Assembly: GCF_027595985.1 (NCBI RefSeq)
Contig: NC_073313.1
Span: 86,286,899-86,350,898, forward strand
Origin: Sorex araneus
Lineage: Eukaryota > Chordata > Mammalia > Eulipotyphla > Soricidae
Direction: 5' to 3'
Length of the DNA stretch: 64,000 nt
Shown: piece after piece, positions 21,567 through 37,024 of the stretch
How positions within the stretch are numbered: position 1 is the first letter of the stretch
Layout: each line of letters opens with the position of its first letter
The notes under the pieces: generated by a model
Database searches by the model: none
What the model was told of the DNA's origin: nothing
Seen by the model: the letters and a program-made list of their open reading frames with translations, nothing else
Position numbers and translations under genes: made by a program

Positions 21567-24500
21567 TCGACATACACCCAGAAGATCTGACCTCTCTTGC
21601 AATCCTTTTGAAAATCCAGATCCCACTGTTTATGGGTGGCAGCTGCTTTCAGGAACAGGACGCCACTAAGTCCCCATACACTGCAGTGACCTCGAAAGAC
21701 ACTCAGTCTAATGCCAAATCCCAGGCTCGGCGTATGCGGAAGGATCCACCACTTGACGCCGCAGTGTGAAGGAGCAGTGGTATTTAAAGAGATCGTGAAG
21801 AAAGGCAGTGTCTCCCGTCCTACCGGCCAGACGGTAGGGAGGAAGACCCTCAAGGGCCTTGAGAAGCATATGCAAAGCTGCAAACCGTAAATGCTCATTT
21901 TCCATCACCGAGGGAAAGAGCTTCGCGCACTGGCAGGGAAGAAGTCCCGTGTCATGGCAAAACCAAAACTGCCCATTTAGAGGGCTGGAGGGGACGCATT
22001 CAACGAACCGAGGGAGAGGGAGAGGCTCCGCAGCGTTCTCAAGAGACTGGGGAAACTCAGGTGCACACGTGAGAGCTGCTCTACTAGCGTTAGCAGCATC
22101 ACGGCCTATCTGAACCATGTCCAAAAACGTGGAAAAGAGGCTGCCCAGCTGGAGAAGCTGACCCTGACGAGTCACCATTGTGGCAAGGTGTATTGGTCAA
22201 GGCTGGACTTGCATATCACCTGAGGTCAGAGCACGGGCCTATCTTCTTTCTAGACACAGGGCAGCCAGAGGGCTTAACGGACATAAGCCTGCAGTCACCG
22301 AGTGGGGGCTTTCTGCCAAGGACGCTTTAAAGGCGTTCTGCCAAGACAGCAGAGTTTCACCCACAAGGGCTGGCCTCTCTCTGCTGAGCAAACCCAGGAG
22401 GAGCTTATCACTTGGGACCTGCAGCAAGGGTATTAACAAAATACCAAACACTTATCACCTGGTATCTGTCAGCAAAACACCAAGGAACATCAAGTAACAA
22501 TACTTTTTGAAACCAAGTACAAAAATTTGGCATCTACCTCCAAGGTGAGCAAGCCAGCCCAGGAAAGGCCGAAACAGTCCAGAAGGGTCTCGCTCCCACT
22601 CTGCCTTGTCTCTGGGTGGACCCCATTGTTTCAGGACTGAGCCTCACTCAGAAATGAACTTGATGAAAATTCAAGTGTGCAAGTTTTAGTGACAGAAATC
22701 TTGACCTGGGATAGGCTACCCGCCCTTACCTCCCAGTACTTTTGGGAGCTCTGGCAGTCGTGGAAATTCAATTCACGTAACACCTTGAACACTGCTAGCT
22801 TATTGTCTATGCCAGGATCCTCCTCTAAAGAAGACTTATCTACAAACCTGGGAATCGACATACACCCAGAAGATCTGACCTCTCTTGCAATCCTTTTGAA
22901 AATCCAGATCCCACTGTTTATGGGTGGCAGCTGCTTTCTGGAACAGGACGCCACTAAGTCCCCATACACTGCAGTGACCTCGAAAGACACTCAGTCTAAT
23001 GCCAAATCCCAGGCTCGGCGTATGCGGAAGGATCCACCACTTGACGCCGCAGTGTGAAGGAGCAGTGGTATTTAAAGAGATCGTGAAGAAAGGCAGTGTC
23101 TCCCGTCCTACCGGCCAGACGGTAGGGAGGAAGACCCTCAAGGGCCTTGAGAAGCATATGCAAAGCTGCAAACCGTAAATGCTTATTTTCCATCACCGAG
23201 GGAAAGAGCTTCGCGCACTGGCAGGGAAGAAGTCCCGTGTCATGACAAAACCAAAACTGCTCATTTAGAGGGCTGGAGGGGACGCATTCAAAGAACCGAG
23301 GGAGAGGGAGAGGCTCCGCAGCGTTCTCAAGAGACTGGGGAAACTCAGGTGCACACGTGAGAGCTGCTCTACTAGCGTTAGCAGCATCACGGCCTATCTG
23401 AACCATGTCCAAAAACGTGGAAAAGAGGCTGCCCAGCTGGAGAAGCTGACCCTGACGAGTCACCATTGTGGCAAGGTGTATTGGTCAAGGCTGGACTTGC
23501 ATATCACCTGAGGTCAGAGCACGGGCCTATCTTCTTTCTAGACACAGGGCAGCCAGAGGGCTTAACGGACATAAGCCTGCAGTCACCGAGTGGGGGCTTT
23601 CTGCCAAGGACGCTTTGAAGGCGTTCTGCCAAGACAGCAGAGTTTCACCCACAAGGGCTGGCCTCTCTCTGCTGAGCAAACCCAGGAGGAGCTTATCACT
23701 TGGGACCTGCAGCAAGGGTATTAACAAAATACCAAACACTTATCACCTGGTATCTGTCAGCAAAACACCAAGGAACATCAAGTAACAATACTTTTTGAAA
23801 CCAAGTACAAAAATTTGGCATCTACCTCCAAGGTGAGCAAGCCAGCCCAGGAAAGGCAGAAACAGTAAAGAAGGGTCTCGCTCCCACTCTGCCTTGTCTC
23901 TGCGTGGACCCCATTGTTTCAGGACTGAGCCTCACTCAGAAATGAACTTGCTGAAAATTCAAGTGTGCAAGTTTTAGTGACAGAAATCTTGACCTGGGAT
24001 AGGCTACCCGCACTTACCTCCCAGTACTTTTGGGAGCTCTGGCAGTCGTGGAAATTCAATTCACGTAACACCTTGAACACTGCTAGCTTATTGTCTATGC
24101 CAGGATCCTCCTCTAAAGAAGACTTATCTACAAACCTGGGAATCGACATACACCCAGAAGATCTGACCTCTCTTGCAATCCTTTTGAAAATCCAGATCCC
24201 ACTGTTTATGGGTGGCAGCTGCTTTCTGGAACAGGACGCCACTAAGTCCCCATACACTGCAGTGACCTCGAAAGACACTCAGTCTAATGCCAAATCCCAG
24301 GCTCGGCGTATGCGGAAGGATCCACCACTTGACGCTGCAGTGTGAAGGAGCAGTGGTATTTAAAGAGATCGTGAAGAAAGGCAGTGTCTCCCGTCCTACC
24401 GGCCAGACGGTAGGGAGCAAGACCCTCAAGGGCCTTGAGAAGCATATGCAAAGCTGCAAACCGTAAATGCTTATTTTCCATCACCGAGGGAAAGAGCTTC

Positions 24501-27500
24501 GCGCACTGGCAGGGATGAAGTCCCGTGTCATGACAAAACCAAAACTGCCCATTTAGAGGGCCTGGAGGGGACGCATTCGAAGAACCGAGGGAGAGGGAGA
24601 GGCTCCGCAGCGTTCTCAAGAGACTGGGGAAACTCAGGTGCACACGTGAGAGCTGCTCTAGTAGCGTTAGCAGCATCACGGCCTATCTGAACCATGTCCA
24701 AAAACGTGGAAAAGAGGCTGCCCAGCTGGAGAAGCTGACCCTGACGAGTCACCATTGCGGCAAGGTGTATTGGTCAAGGCTGGACTTGCATATCACCTGA
24801 GGTCAGAGCACGGGCCTATCTTCTTTCTAGACACAGGGCAGCCAGAGGGCTTAACGGACATAAGCCTGCAGTCACCGAGTGGGGGCTTTCTGCCAAGAAC
24901 GCTTTGAAGGCGTTCTGCCAACACAGCAGAGTTTCACCCACAAGGGCTGGCCTCTCTCTGCTGAGCAAACCCAGGAGGAGCTTATCACTTGGGACCTGCA
25001 GCAAGGGTATTAACAAAATACCAAACACTTATCACCTGGTATCTGTCAGCAAAACACCAAGGAACATCAAGTAACAATACTTTTTGAAACCAAGTACAAA
25101 AATTTGGCATCTACCTCCAAGGTGGCTAGCCAGCCCAGGAAAGGCCGAAACAGTCCAGAAGGGTCTCGCTCCCACTCTGCCTTGTCTCTGGGTGGACCCC
25201 ATTGTTTCAAGACTGAGCCTCACTCAGAAATGAACTTGCTGAAAATTCAAGTGTGCAAGTTTTAGTGACAGAAATCTTGACCTGGGATAGGCTAGCCGCC
25301 CATACCTCCCAGTACTTTTGGGAGCTCTGGCAGTCGTGGAAATTCAATTCACGTAACACCTTGAACACTGCTAGCTTATTGTCTATGCCAGGATCCTCCT
25401 CTAAAGAAGACTTATCTACAAACCTGGGAATAGACATACACCCAGAAGATCTGACCTCTCTTGCAATCCTTTTGAAAATCCAGATCCCACTGTTTATGGG
25501 TGGCAGCTGCTTTCAGGAACAGGACGCCACTAAGTCCCCATACACTGCAGTGACCTCGAAAGACACTCAGTCTAATGCCAAATCCCAGGCTCGGCGTATG
25601 CGGAAGGATCCACCACTTGACGCCGCAGTGTGAAGGAGCAGTGGTATTTAAAGAGATCGTGAAGAAAGGCAGTGTCTCCCGTCCTACCGGCCAGACGGTA
25701 GGGAGGAAGACCCTCAAGGGCCTTGAGAAGCATATGCAAAGCTGCAAACCGTAAATGCTCATTTTCCATCACCGAGGGAAAGAGCTTCGCGCACTGGCAG
25801 GGAAGAAGTCCCGTGTCATGGCAAAACCAAAACTGCCCATTTAGAGGGCTGGAGGGGACGCATTCAACGAACCGAGGGAGAGGGAGAGGCTCCGCAGCGT
25901 TCTCAAGAGACTGGGGAAACTCAGGTGCACACGTGAGAGCTGCTCTACTAGCGTTAGCAGCATCACGGCCTATCTGAACCATGTCCAAAAACGTGGAAAA
26001 GAGGCTGCCCAGCTGGAGAAGCTGACCCTGACGAGTCACCATTGCGGCAAGGTGTATTGGTCAAGGCTGGACTTGCATATCACCTGAGGTCAGAGCACGG
26101 GCCTATCTTCTTTCTAGACACAGGGCAGCCAGAGGGCTTAACGGACATAAGCCTGCAGTCACCGAGTGGGGGCTTTCTGCCAAGAACGCTTTGAAGGCGT
26201 TCTGCCAACACAGCAGAGTTTCACCCACAAGGGCTGGCCTCTCTCTGCTGAGCAAACCCAGGAGGAGCTTATCACTTGGGACCTGCAGCAAGGGTATTAA
26301 CAAAATACCAAACACTTATCACCTGGTATCTGTCAGCAAAACACCAAGGAACATCAAGTAACAATACTTTTTGAAACCAAGTACAAAAATTTGGCATCTA
26401 CCTCCAAGGTGAGCAAGCCAGCCCAGGAAAGGCCGAAACAGTCCAGAAGGGTCTCGCTCCCACTCTGCCTTGTCTCTGGGTGGACCCCATTGTTTCAGGA
26501 CTTAGCCTCACTCAGAAATGAACTTGATGAAAATTCAAGTGTGCAAGTTTTAGTGACAGAAATCTTGACCTGGGATAGGCTACCCGCCCTTACCTCCCAG
26601 TACTTTTGGGAGCTCTGGCAGTCGTGGAAATTCAATTCACGTAACACCTTGAACACTGCTAGCTTATTGTCTATGCCAGGATCCTCCTCTAAAGAAGACT
26701 TATCTACAAACCTGGGAATCGACATACACCCAGAAGATCTGACCTCTCTTGCAATCCTTTTGAAAATCCAGATCCCACTGTTTATGGGTGGCAGCTGCTT
26801 TCTGGAACAGGACGCCACTAAGTCCCCATACACTGCAGTGACCTCGAAAGACACTCAGTCTAATGCCAAATCCCAGGCTCGGCGTATGCGGAAGGATCCA
26901 CCACTTGACGCCGCAGTGTGAAGGAGCAGTGGTATTTAAAGAGATCGTGAAGAAAGGCAGTGTCTCCCGTCCTACCGGCCACACGGTAGGGAGGAAGACC
27001 CTCAAGGGCCTTGAGAAGCATATGCAAAGCTGCAAACCGTAAATGCTTATTTTCCATCACCGAGGGAAAGAGCTTCGCGCACTGGCAGGGAAGAAGTCCC
27101 GTGTCATGACAAAACCAAAACTGCTCATTTAGAGGGCTGGAGGGGACGCATTCAAAGAACCGAGGGAGAGGGAGAGGCTCCGCAGCGTTCTCAAGAGACT
27201 GGGGAAACTCAGGTGCACACGTGAGAGCTGCTCTACTATCGTTAGCAGCATCACGGCCTATCTGAACCATGTCCAAAAACGTGGAAAAGAGGCTGCCCAG
27301 CTGGAGAAGCTGACCCTGACGAGTCACCATTGTGGCAAGGTGTATTGGTCAAGGCTGGACTTGCATATCACCTGAGGTCAGAGCACGGGCCTATCTTCTT
27401 TCTAGACACAGGGCAGCCAGAGGGCTTAACGGACATAAGCCTGCAGTCACCGAGTGGGGGCTTTCTGCCAAGGACGCTTTGAAGGCGTTCTGCCAAGACA

Positions 27501-30500
27501 GCAGAGTTTCACCCACAAGGGCTGGCCTCTCTCTGCTGAGCAAACCCAGGAGGAGCTTATCACTTGGGACCTGCAGCAAGGGTATTAACAAAATACCAAA
27601 CACTTATCACCTGGTATCTGTCAGCAAAACACCAAGGAACATCAAGTAACAATACTTTTTGAAACCAAGTACAAAAATTTGGCATCTACCTCCAAGGTGA
27701 GCAAGCCAGCCCAGGAAAGGCAGAAACAGTAAAGAAGGGTCTCGCTCCCACTCTGCCTTGTCTCTGCGTGGACCCCATTGTTTCAGGACTGAGCCTCACT
27801 CAGAAATGAACTTGCTGAAAATTCAAGTGTGCAAGTTTTAGTGACAGAAATCTTGACCTGGGATAGGCTACCCGCACTTACCTCCCAGTACTTTTGGGAG
27901 CTCTGGCAGTCGTGGAAATTCAATTCACGTAACACCTTGAACACTGCTAGCTTATTGTCTATGCCAGGATCCTCCTCTAAAGAAGACTTATCTACAAACC
28001 TGGGAATCGACATACACCCAGAAGATCTGACCTCTCTTGCAATCCTTTTGAAAATCCAGATCCCACTGTTTATGGGTGGCAGCTGCTTTCTGGAACAGGA
28101 CGCCACTAAGTCCCCATACACTGCAGTGACCTCGAAAGACACTCAGTCTAATGCCAAATCCCAGGCTCGGCGTATGCGGAAGGATCCACCACTTGACGCT
28201 GCAGTGTGAAGGAGCACTGGTATTTAAAGAGATCGTGAAGAAAGGCAGTGTCTCCCGTCCTACCGGCCAGACGGTAGGGAGGAAGACCCTCAAGGGCCTT
28301 GAGAAGCATATGCAAAGCTGCAAACCGTAAATGCTTATTTTCCATCACCGAGGGAAAGAGCTTGGCGCACTGGCAGGGATGAAGTCCCGTGTCATGACAA
28401 AACCAAAACTGCCCATTTAGAGGGCCTGGAGGGGACGCATTCGAAGAACCGAGGGAGAGGGAGAGGCTCCGCAGCGTTCTCAAGAGACTGGGGAAACTCA
28501 GGTGCACACGTGAGAGCTGCTCTAGTAGCGTTAGCAGCATCACGGCCTATCTGAACCATGTCCAAAAACGTGGAAAAGAGGCTGCCCAGCTGGAGAAGCT
28601 GACCCTGACGAGTCACCATTGCGGCAAGGTGTATTGGTCAAGGCTGGACTTGCATATCACCTGAGGTCAGAGCACGGGCCTATCTTCTTTCTAGACACAG
28701 GGCAGCCAGAGGGCTTAACGGACATAAGCCTGCAGTCACCGAGTGGGGGCTTTCTGCCAAGAACGCTTTGAAGGCGTTCTGCCAACACAGCAGAGTTTCA
28801 CCCACAAGGGCTGGCCTCTCTCTGCTGAGCAAACCCAGGAGGAGCTTATCACTTGGGACCTGCAGCAAGGGTATTAACAAAATACCAAACACTTATCACC
28901 TGGTATCTGTCAGCAAAACACCAAGGAACATCAAGTAACAATACTTTTTGAAACCAAGTACAAAAATTTGGCATCTACCTCCAAGGTGGCTAGCCAGCCC
29001 AGGAAAGGCCGAAACAGTCCAGAAGGGTCTCGCTCCCACTCTGCCTTGTCTCTGGGTGGACCCCATTGTTTCAAGACTGAGCCTCACTCAGAAATGAACT
29101 TGCTGAAAATTCAAGTGTGCAAGTTTTAGTGACAGAAATCTTGACCTGGGATAGGCTACCCGCCCATACCTCCCAGTACTTTTGGGAGCTCTGGCAGTCG
29201 TGGAAATTCAATTCACGTAACACCTTGAACACTGCTAGCTTATTGTCTATGCCAGGATCCTCCTCTAAAGAAGACTTATCTACAAACCTGGGAATAGACA
29301 TACACCCAGAAGATCTGACCTCTCTTGCAATCCTTTTGAAAATCCAGATCCCACTGTTTATGGGTGGCAGCTGCTTTCAGGAACAGGACGCCACTAAGTC
29401 CCCATACACTGCAGTGACCTCGAAAGACACTCAGTCTAATGCCAAATCCCAGGCTCGGCGTATGCGGAAGGATCCACCACTTGACGCCGCAGTGTGAAGG
29501 AGCAGTGGTATTTAAAGAGATCGTGAAGAAAGGCAGTGTCTCTCGTCCTACCGGCCAGACGGTAGGGAGGAAGACCCTCAAGGGCCTTGAGAAGCATATG
29601 CAAAGCTGCAAACCGTAAATGCTCATTTTCCATCACCGAGGGAAACAGCTTCGCGCACTGGCAGGGAAGAAGTCCCGTGTCATGGCAAAACCAAAACTGC
29701 CCATTTAGAGGGCTGGAGGGGACGCATTCAACGAACCGAGGGAGAGGGAGAGGCTCCGCAGCGTTCTCAAGAGACTGGAAAAACTCAGGTGCACACGTGA
29801 GAGCTGCTCTACTAGCGTTAGCAGCATCACGGCCTATCTGAACCATGTCCAAAAACGTGGAAAAGAGGCTGCCCAGCTGGAGAAGCTGACCCTGACGAGT
29901 CACCATTGTGGCAAGGTGTATTGGTCAAGGCTGGACTTGCATATCACCTGAGGTCAGAGCACGGGCCTATCTTCTTTCTAGACACAGGGCAGCCAGAGGG
30001 CTTAACGGACATAAGCCTGCAGTCACCGAGTGGGGGCTTTCTGCCAAGGACGCTTTGAAGGCGTTCTGCCAACACAGCAGAGTTTCACCCACAAGGGCTG
30101 GCCTCTCTCTGCTGAGCAAACCCAGGAGGAGCTTATCACTTGGGACCTGCAGCAAGGGTATTAACAAAATACCAAACACTTATCACCTGGTATCTGTCAG
30201 CAAAACACCAAGGAACATCAAGTAACAATACTTTTTGAAACCAAGTACAAAAATTTGGCATCTACCTCCAAGGTGAGCAAGCCAGCCCAGGAAAGGCAGA
30301 AACAGTCCAGAAGGGTCTCGCTCCCACTCTGCCTTGTCTCTGGGTGGACCCCATTGTTTCAGGACTGAGCCTCACTCAGAAATGAACTTGCTGAAAATTC
30401 AAGTGTGCAAGTTTTAGTGACAGAAATCTTGACCTGGGATAGGCTACCCGCACTTACCTCCCAGTACTTTTGGGAGCTCTGGCAGTCGTGGAAATTCAAT

Positions 30501-33500
30501 TCACGTAACACCTTGAACACTGCTAGCTTATTGTCTATGCCAGGATCCTCCTCTAAAGAAGACTTATCTACAAACCTGGGAATAGACATACACCCAGAAG
30601 ATCTGACCTCTCTTGCAATCCTTTTGAAAATCCAGATCCCACTGTTTATGGGTGGCAGCTGCTTTCTGGAACAGGACGCCACTAAGTCCCCATACACTGC
30701 AGTGACCTCGAAAGACACTCAGTCTAATGCCAAATCCCAGGCTCGGCGTATGCGGAAGGATCCACCACTTGACGCCGCAGTGTGAAGGAGCAGTGGTATT
30801 TAAAGAGATCGTGAAGAAAGGCAGTGTCTCCCGTCCTACCGGCCAGACGGTAGGGAGGAAGACCCTCAAGGGCCTTGAGAAGCATATGCAAAGCTGCAAA
30901 CCGTAAATGCTTATTTTCCATCACCGAGGGAAAGAGCTTCGCGCACTGGCAGGGATGAAGTCCCGTGTCATGACAAAACCAAAACTGCCCATTTAGAGGG
31001 CCTGGAGGGGACGCATTCGAAGAACCGAGGGAGAGGGAGAGGCTCCGCAGCGTTCTCAAGAGACTGGGGAAACACAGGTGCACACGTGAGAGCTGCTCTA
31101 GTAGCGTTAGCAGCATCACAGCCTATCTGAACCATGTCCAAAAACGTGGAAAAGAGGCTGCCCAGCTGGAGAAGCTGACCCTGACGAGTCACCATTGCGG
31201 CAAGGTGTATTGGTCAAGGCTGGACTTGCATATCACCTGAGGTCAGAGCACGGGCCTATCTTCTTTCTAGACACAGGGCAGCCAGAGGGCTTAACGGACA
31301 TAAGCCTGCAGTCACCGAGTGGGGGCTTTCTGCCAAGAACGCTTTGAAGGCGTTCTGCCAACACAGCAGAGTTTCACCCACAAGGGCTGGCCTCTCTCTG
31401 CTGAGCAAACCCAGGAGGAGCTTATCACTTGGGACCTGCAGCAAGGGTATTAACAAAATACCAAACACTTATCACCTGGTATCTGTCAGCAAAACACCAA
31501 GGAACATCAAGTAACAATACTTTTTGAAACCAAGTACAAAAATTTGGCATCTACCTCCAAGGTGGCTAGCCAGCCCAGGAAAGGCCGAAACAGTCCAGAA
31601 GGGTCTCGCTCCCACTCTGCCTTGTCTCTGGGTGGACCCCATTGTTTCAAGACTGAGCCTCACTCAGAAATGAACTTGCTGAAAATTCAAGTGTGCACGT
31701 TTTAGTGACAGAAATCTTGACCTGGGATAGGCTACCCGCCCTTACCTCCCAGTACTTTTGGGAGCTCTGGCAGTCGTGGAAATTCAATTCACGTAACACC
31801 TTGAACACTGCTAGCTTATTGTCTATGCCAGGATCCTCCTCTAAAGAAGACTTATCTACAAACCTGGGAATAGACATACACCCAGAAGATCTGACCTCTC
31901 TTGCAATCCTTTTGAAAATCCAGATCCCACTGTTTATGGGTGGCAGCTGCATTCTGGAACAGGGCGCCACTAAGTCCCCATACACTGCAGTGACCTCGAA
32001 AGACACTCAGTCTAATGCCAAATCCCAGGCTCGGCGTATGCGGAAGGATCCACCACTTGACGCCGCAGAGTGAAGGAGCAGTGGTATTTAAAGAGATCGT
32101 GAAGAAAGGCAGTGTCTCCCGTCCTACCGGCCAGACGGTAGGGAGGAAGACCCTCAAGGGCCTTGAGAAGCATATGCAAAGCTGCAAACCGTAAATGCTC
32201 ATTTTCCATCACCGAGGGAAAGAGCTTCGCGCACTGGCAGGGATGAAGTCCCGTGTCATGACAAAACCAAAACTGCCCATTTAGAGGGCCTGGAGGGGAC
32301 GCATTCGAAGAACCAAGGGAGAGGGAGAGGCTCCGCTGCGTTCTCAAGAGACTGGGGAAACTCAGGTGCACACGTGAGAGCTGCTCTACTAGCGTTAGCA
32401 GCATCACGGCCTATCTGAACCATGTCCAAAAACGTGGAAAAGAGGCTGCCCAGCTGGAGAAGCTGACCCTGACGAGTCACCATTGCGGCAAGGTGTATTG
32501 GTCAAGGCTGGACTTGCATATCACCTGAGGTCAGAGCACGGGCCTATCTTCTTTCTAGACACAGGGCAGCCAGAGGGCTTAACGGACATAAGCCTGCAGT
32601 CACCGAGTGGGGGCTTTCTGCCAAGGACGCTTTGAAGGCGTTCTGCCAAGACAGCAGAGTTTCACCCACAAGGGCTGGCCTCTCTCTGCTGAGCAAACCC
32701 AGGAGGAGCTTATCACTTGGGACCTGCAGCAAGGGTATTAACAAAATACCAAACACTTATCACCTGGTATCTGTCAGCAAAACACCAAGGAACATCAAGT
32801 AACAATACTTTTTGAAACCAAGTACAAAAATTTGGCATCTACCTCCAAGGTGAGCAAGCCAGCCCAGGAAAGGCCGAAACAGTCCAGAAGGGTCTCGCTC
32901 CCACTCTGCCTTGTCTCTGGGTGGACCCCATTGTTTCAGGACTGAGCCTCACTCAGAAATGAACTTGCTGAAAATTCAAGTGTGCAAGTTTTAGTGACAG
33001 AAATCTTGACCTGGGATAGGCTACCCGCCCTTACCTCCCAGTACTTTTGGGAGCTCTGGCAGTCGTGGAAATTCAATTCACGTAACACCTTGAACACTGC
33101 TAGCTTATTGTCTATGCCAGGATCCTCCTCTAAAGAAGACTTATCTACAAACCTGGGAATAGACATACACCCAGAAGATCTGACCTCTCTTGCAATCCTT
33201 TTGAAAATCCAGATCCCACTGTTTATGGGTGGCAGCTGCTTTCTGGAACAGGACGCCACTAAGTCCCCATACACTGCAGTGACCTCGAAAGACACTCAGT
33301 CTAATGCCAAATCCCAGGCTCGGCGTATGCGGAAGGATCCACCACTTGACGCCGCAGTGTGAAGGAGCTGTGGTATTTATAGAGATCGTGAAGAAAGGCA
33401 GTGTCTCCAGTCCTACCGGCCAGACGGTAGGGAGGAAGACCCTCAAGGGCCTTGAGAAGCATATGCAAAGCTGCAAAGCGTAAATGCTTATTTTCCATCA

Positions 33501-36500
33501 CCGAGGGAAAGAGCTTCGCGCACTGGCAGGGATGAAGTCCCGTGTCATGACAAAACCAAAACTGCCCATTTAGAGGGCCTGGAGGGGACGCATTCGAAGA
33601 ACCGAGGGAGAGGGAGAGGCTCCGCAGCGTTCTCAAGAGACTGGGGAAACTCAGGTGCACACGTGAGAGCTGCTCTAGTAGCGTTAGCAGCATCACGGCC
33701 TATCTGAACCATGTCCAAAAACGTGGAAAAGAGGCTGCCCAGCTGGAGAAGCTGACCCTGACGAGTCACCATTGCGGCAAGGTGTATTGGTCAAGGCTGG
33801 ACTTGCATATCACCTGAGGTCAGAGCACGGGCCTATCTTCTTTCTAGACACAGGGCAGCCAGAGGGCTTAACGGACATAAGCCTGCAGTCACCGAGTGGG
33901 GGCTTTCTGCCAAGAACGCTTTGAAGGCGTTCTGCCAACACAGCAGAGTTTCACCCACAAGGGCTGGCCTCTCTCTGCTGAGCAAACCCAGGAGGAGCTT
34001 ATCACTTGGGACCTGCAGCAAGGGTATTAACAAAATACCAAACACTTATCACCTGGTATCTGTCAGCAAAACACCAAGGAACATCAAGTAACAATACTTT
34101 TTGAAACCAAGTACAAAAATTTGGCATCTACCTCCAAGGTGGCTAGCCAGCCCAGGAAAGGCCGAAACAGTCCAGAAGGGTCTCGCTCCCACTCTGCCTT
34201 GTCTCTGGGTGGACCCCATTGTTTCAAGACTGAGCCTCACTCAGAAATGAACTTGCTGAAAATTCAAGTGTGCAAGTTTTAGTGACAGAAATCTTGACCT
34301 GGGATAGGCTACCCGCCCATACCTCCCAGTACTTTTGGGAGCTCTGGCAGTCGTGGAAATTCAATTCACGTAACACCTTGAACACTGCTAGCTTATTGTC
34401 TATGCCAGGATCCTCCTCTAAAGAAGACTTATCTACAAACCTGGGAATAGACATACACCCAGAAGATCTGACCTCTCTTGCAATCCTTTTGAAAATCCAG
34501 ATCCCACTGTTTATGGGTGGCAGCTGCTTTCAGGAACAGGACGCCACTAAGTCCCCATACACTGCAGTGACCTCGAAAGACACTCAGTCTAATGCCAAAT
34601 CCCAGGCTCGGCGTATGCGGAAGGATCCACCACTTGACGCCGCAGTGTGAAGGAGCAGTGGTATTTAAAGAGATCGTGAAAAAAGGCAGTGTCTCCCGTC
34701 CTACCGGCCAGACGATAGGGAGGAAGACCCTCAAGGGCCTTGAGAAGCATATGCAAAGCTGCAAACCGTAAATGCTCATTTTCCATCACCGAGGGAAAGA
34801 GCTTCGCGCACTGGCAGGGATGAAGTCCCGTGTCATGACAAAACCAAAACTGCCCATTTAGAGGGCCTGGAGGGGACGCATTCGAAGAACCGAAGGAGAG
34901 GGAGAGGCTCCGCTGCGTTCTCAAGAGACTGGGGAAACTCAGGTGCACACGTGAGAGCTGCTCTACTAGCGTTAGCAGCATCACGGCCTATCTGAACCAT
35001 GTCCAAAAACGTGAAAAAGAGGCTGCCCAGCTGGAGAAGCTGACCCTGACGAGTCACCATTGCGGCAAGGTGTATTGGTCAAGGCTGGACTTGCATATCA
35101 CCTGAGGTCAGAGCACGGGCCTATCTTCTTTCTAGACACAGGGCAGCCAGAGGGCTTAACGGACATAAGCCTGCAGTCACCGAGTGGGGGCTTTCTGCCA
35201 AGGACGCTTTGAAGGCGTTCTGCCAACACAGCAGAGTTTCACCCACAAGGGCTGGCCTCTCTCTGCTGAGCAAACCCAGGAGGAGCTTATCACTTGGGAC
35301 CTGCAGCAAGGGTATTAACAAAATACCAAACACTTATCACCTGGTATCTGTCAGCAAAACACCAAGGAACATCAAGTAACAATACTTTTTGAAACCAAGT
35401 ACAAAAATTTGGCATCTACCTCCAAGGTGAGCAAGCCAGCCCAGGAAAGGCCGAAACAGTCCAGAAGGGTCTCGCTCCCACTCTGCCTTGTCTCTGGGTG
35501 GACCCCATTGTTTCAGGACTGAGCCTCACTCAGAAATGAACTTGCTGAAAATTCAAGTGTGCAAGTTTTAGTGACAGAAATCTTGACCTGGGATAGGCTA
35601 CCCGCCCTTACCTCCCAGTACTTTTGGGAGCTCTGGCAGTCGTGGAAATTCAATTCACGTAACACCTTGAACACTGCTAGCTTATTGTCTATGCCAGGAT
35701 CCTCCTCTAAAGAAGACTTATCTACAAACCTGAGAATAGACATACATCCAGATTTTCTGACCTCTCTTGCAATCCTTTTGAAAATCCAGATCCCACTGTT
35801 TATGGGTGGCAGCTGCTTTCTGGAACAGGGCGCCACTAAGTCCCCATACACTGCAGTGACCTCGAAAGACACTCAGTCTAATGCCAAATCCCAGGCTCGG
35901 CGTATGCGGAAGGATCCACCACTTGACGCCGCAGAGTGAAGGAGCAGTGGTATTTAAAGAGATCGTGAAGAAAGGCAGTGTCTCCCGTCCTACCGGCCAG
36001 ACGGTAGGGAGGAAGACCCTCAAGGGCCTTGAGAAGCATATGCAAAGCTGCAAAGCGTAAATGCTTATTTTCCATCACCGAGGGAAAGAGCTTCGCGCAC
36101 TGGCAGGGAAGAAGTCCCGTGTCATGACAAAACCAAAACTGCCCATTTAGAGGGCTGGAGGGGACGCATTCAACGAACCGAGGGAGAGGGAGAGGCTCCG
36201 CTGCGTTCTCAAGAGACTGGGGAAACTCAGGTGCACACGTGAGAGCTGCTCTACTAGCGTTAGCAGCATCACGGCCTATCTGAACCATGTCCAAAAACGT
36301 GGAAAAGAGGCTGCCCAGCTGGAGAAGCTGACCCTGACGAGTCACCATTGCGGCAAGGTGTATTGGTCAAGGCTGGACTTGCATATCACCTGAGGTCAGA
36401 GCACGGACCTATCTTCTTTCTAGACACAGGGCAGCCAGAGGGCTTAACGGACATAAGCCTGCAGTCACCGAGTGGGGGCTTTCTGCCAAGAACGCTTTGA

Positions 36501-37024
36501 AGGCGTTCTGCCAACACAGCAGAGTTTCACCCACAAGGGCTGGCCTCTCTCTGCTGAGCAAACCCAGGAGGAGCTTATCACTTGGGACCTGCAGCAAGGG
36601 TATTAACAAAATACCAAATACTTATCACCTGGTATCTGTCAGCAAAACACCAAGGAACATCAAGTAACAATACTTTTTGAAACCAAGTACAAAAATTTGG
36701 CATCTACCTCCAAGGTGAGCAAGCCAGCCCAGGAAAGGCCGAAACAGTCCAGAAGGGTCTCGCTCCCACTCTGCCTTGTCTCTGGGTGGACCCCATTGTT
36801 TCAGGACTGAGCCTCACTCAGAAATGAACTTGCTGAAAATTCAAGTGTGCAAGTTTTAGTGACAGAAATCTTGACCTGGGATAGGCTACCCGCCCTTACC
36901 TCCCAGTACTTTTGGGAGCTCTGGCAGTCGTGGAAATTCAATTCACGTAACACCTTGAACACTGCTAGCTTATTGTCTATGCCAGGATCCTCCTCTAAAG
37001 AAGACTTATCTACAAACCTGGGAA
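21567..37024 (+). repeat. 12-unit higher-order block, copy A (15,458 bp)
   Basis: Diagnostic variants recur in the same order 15,458 bp downstream. Examples are a unit with a lost TGA (26,502 and 41,960), a unit with GAGCACTGG (28,213 and 43,671), a unit with GGAAACACAGG (31,069 and 46,527) and a unit with CCAGATTTTCTGACC (35,748 and 51,206). The first mismatch at the left edge is GAATCGACA here against GAATAGACA at 37,024, which sets the boundary. Confidence 0.9.
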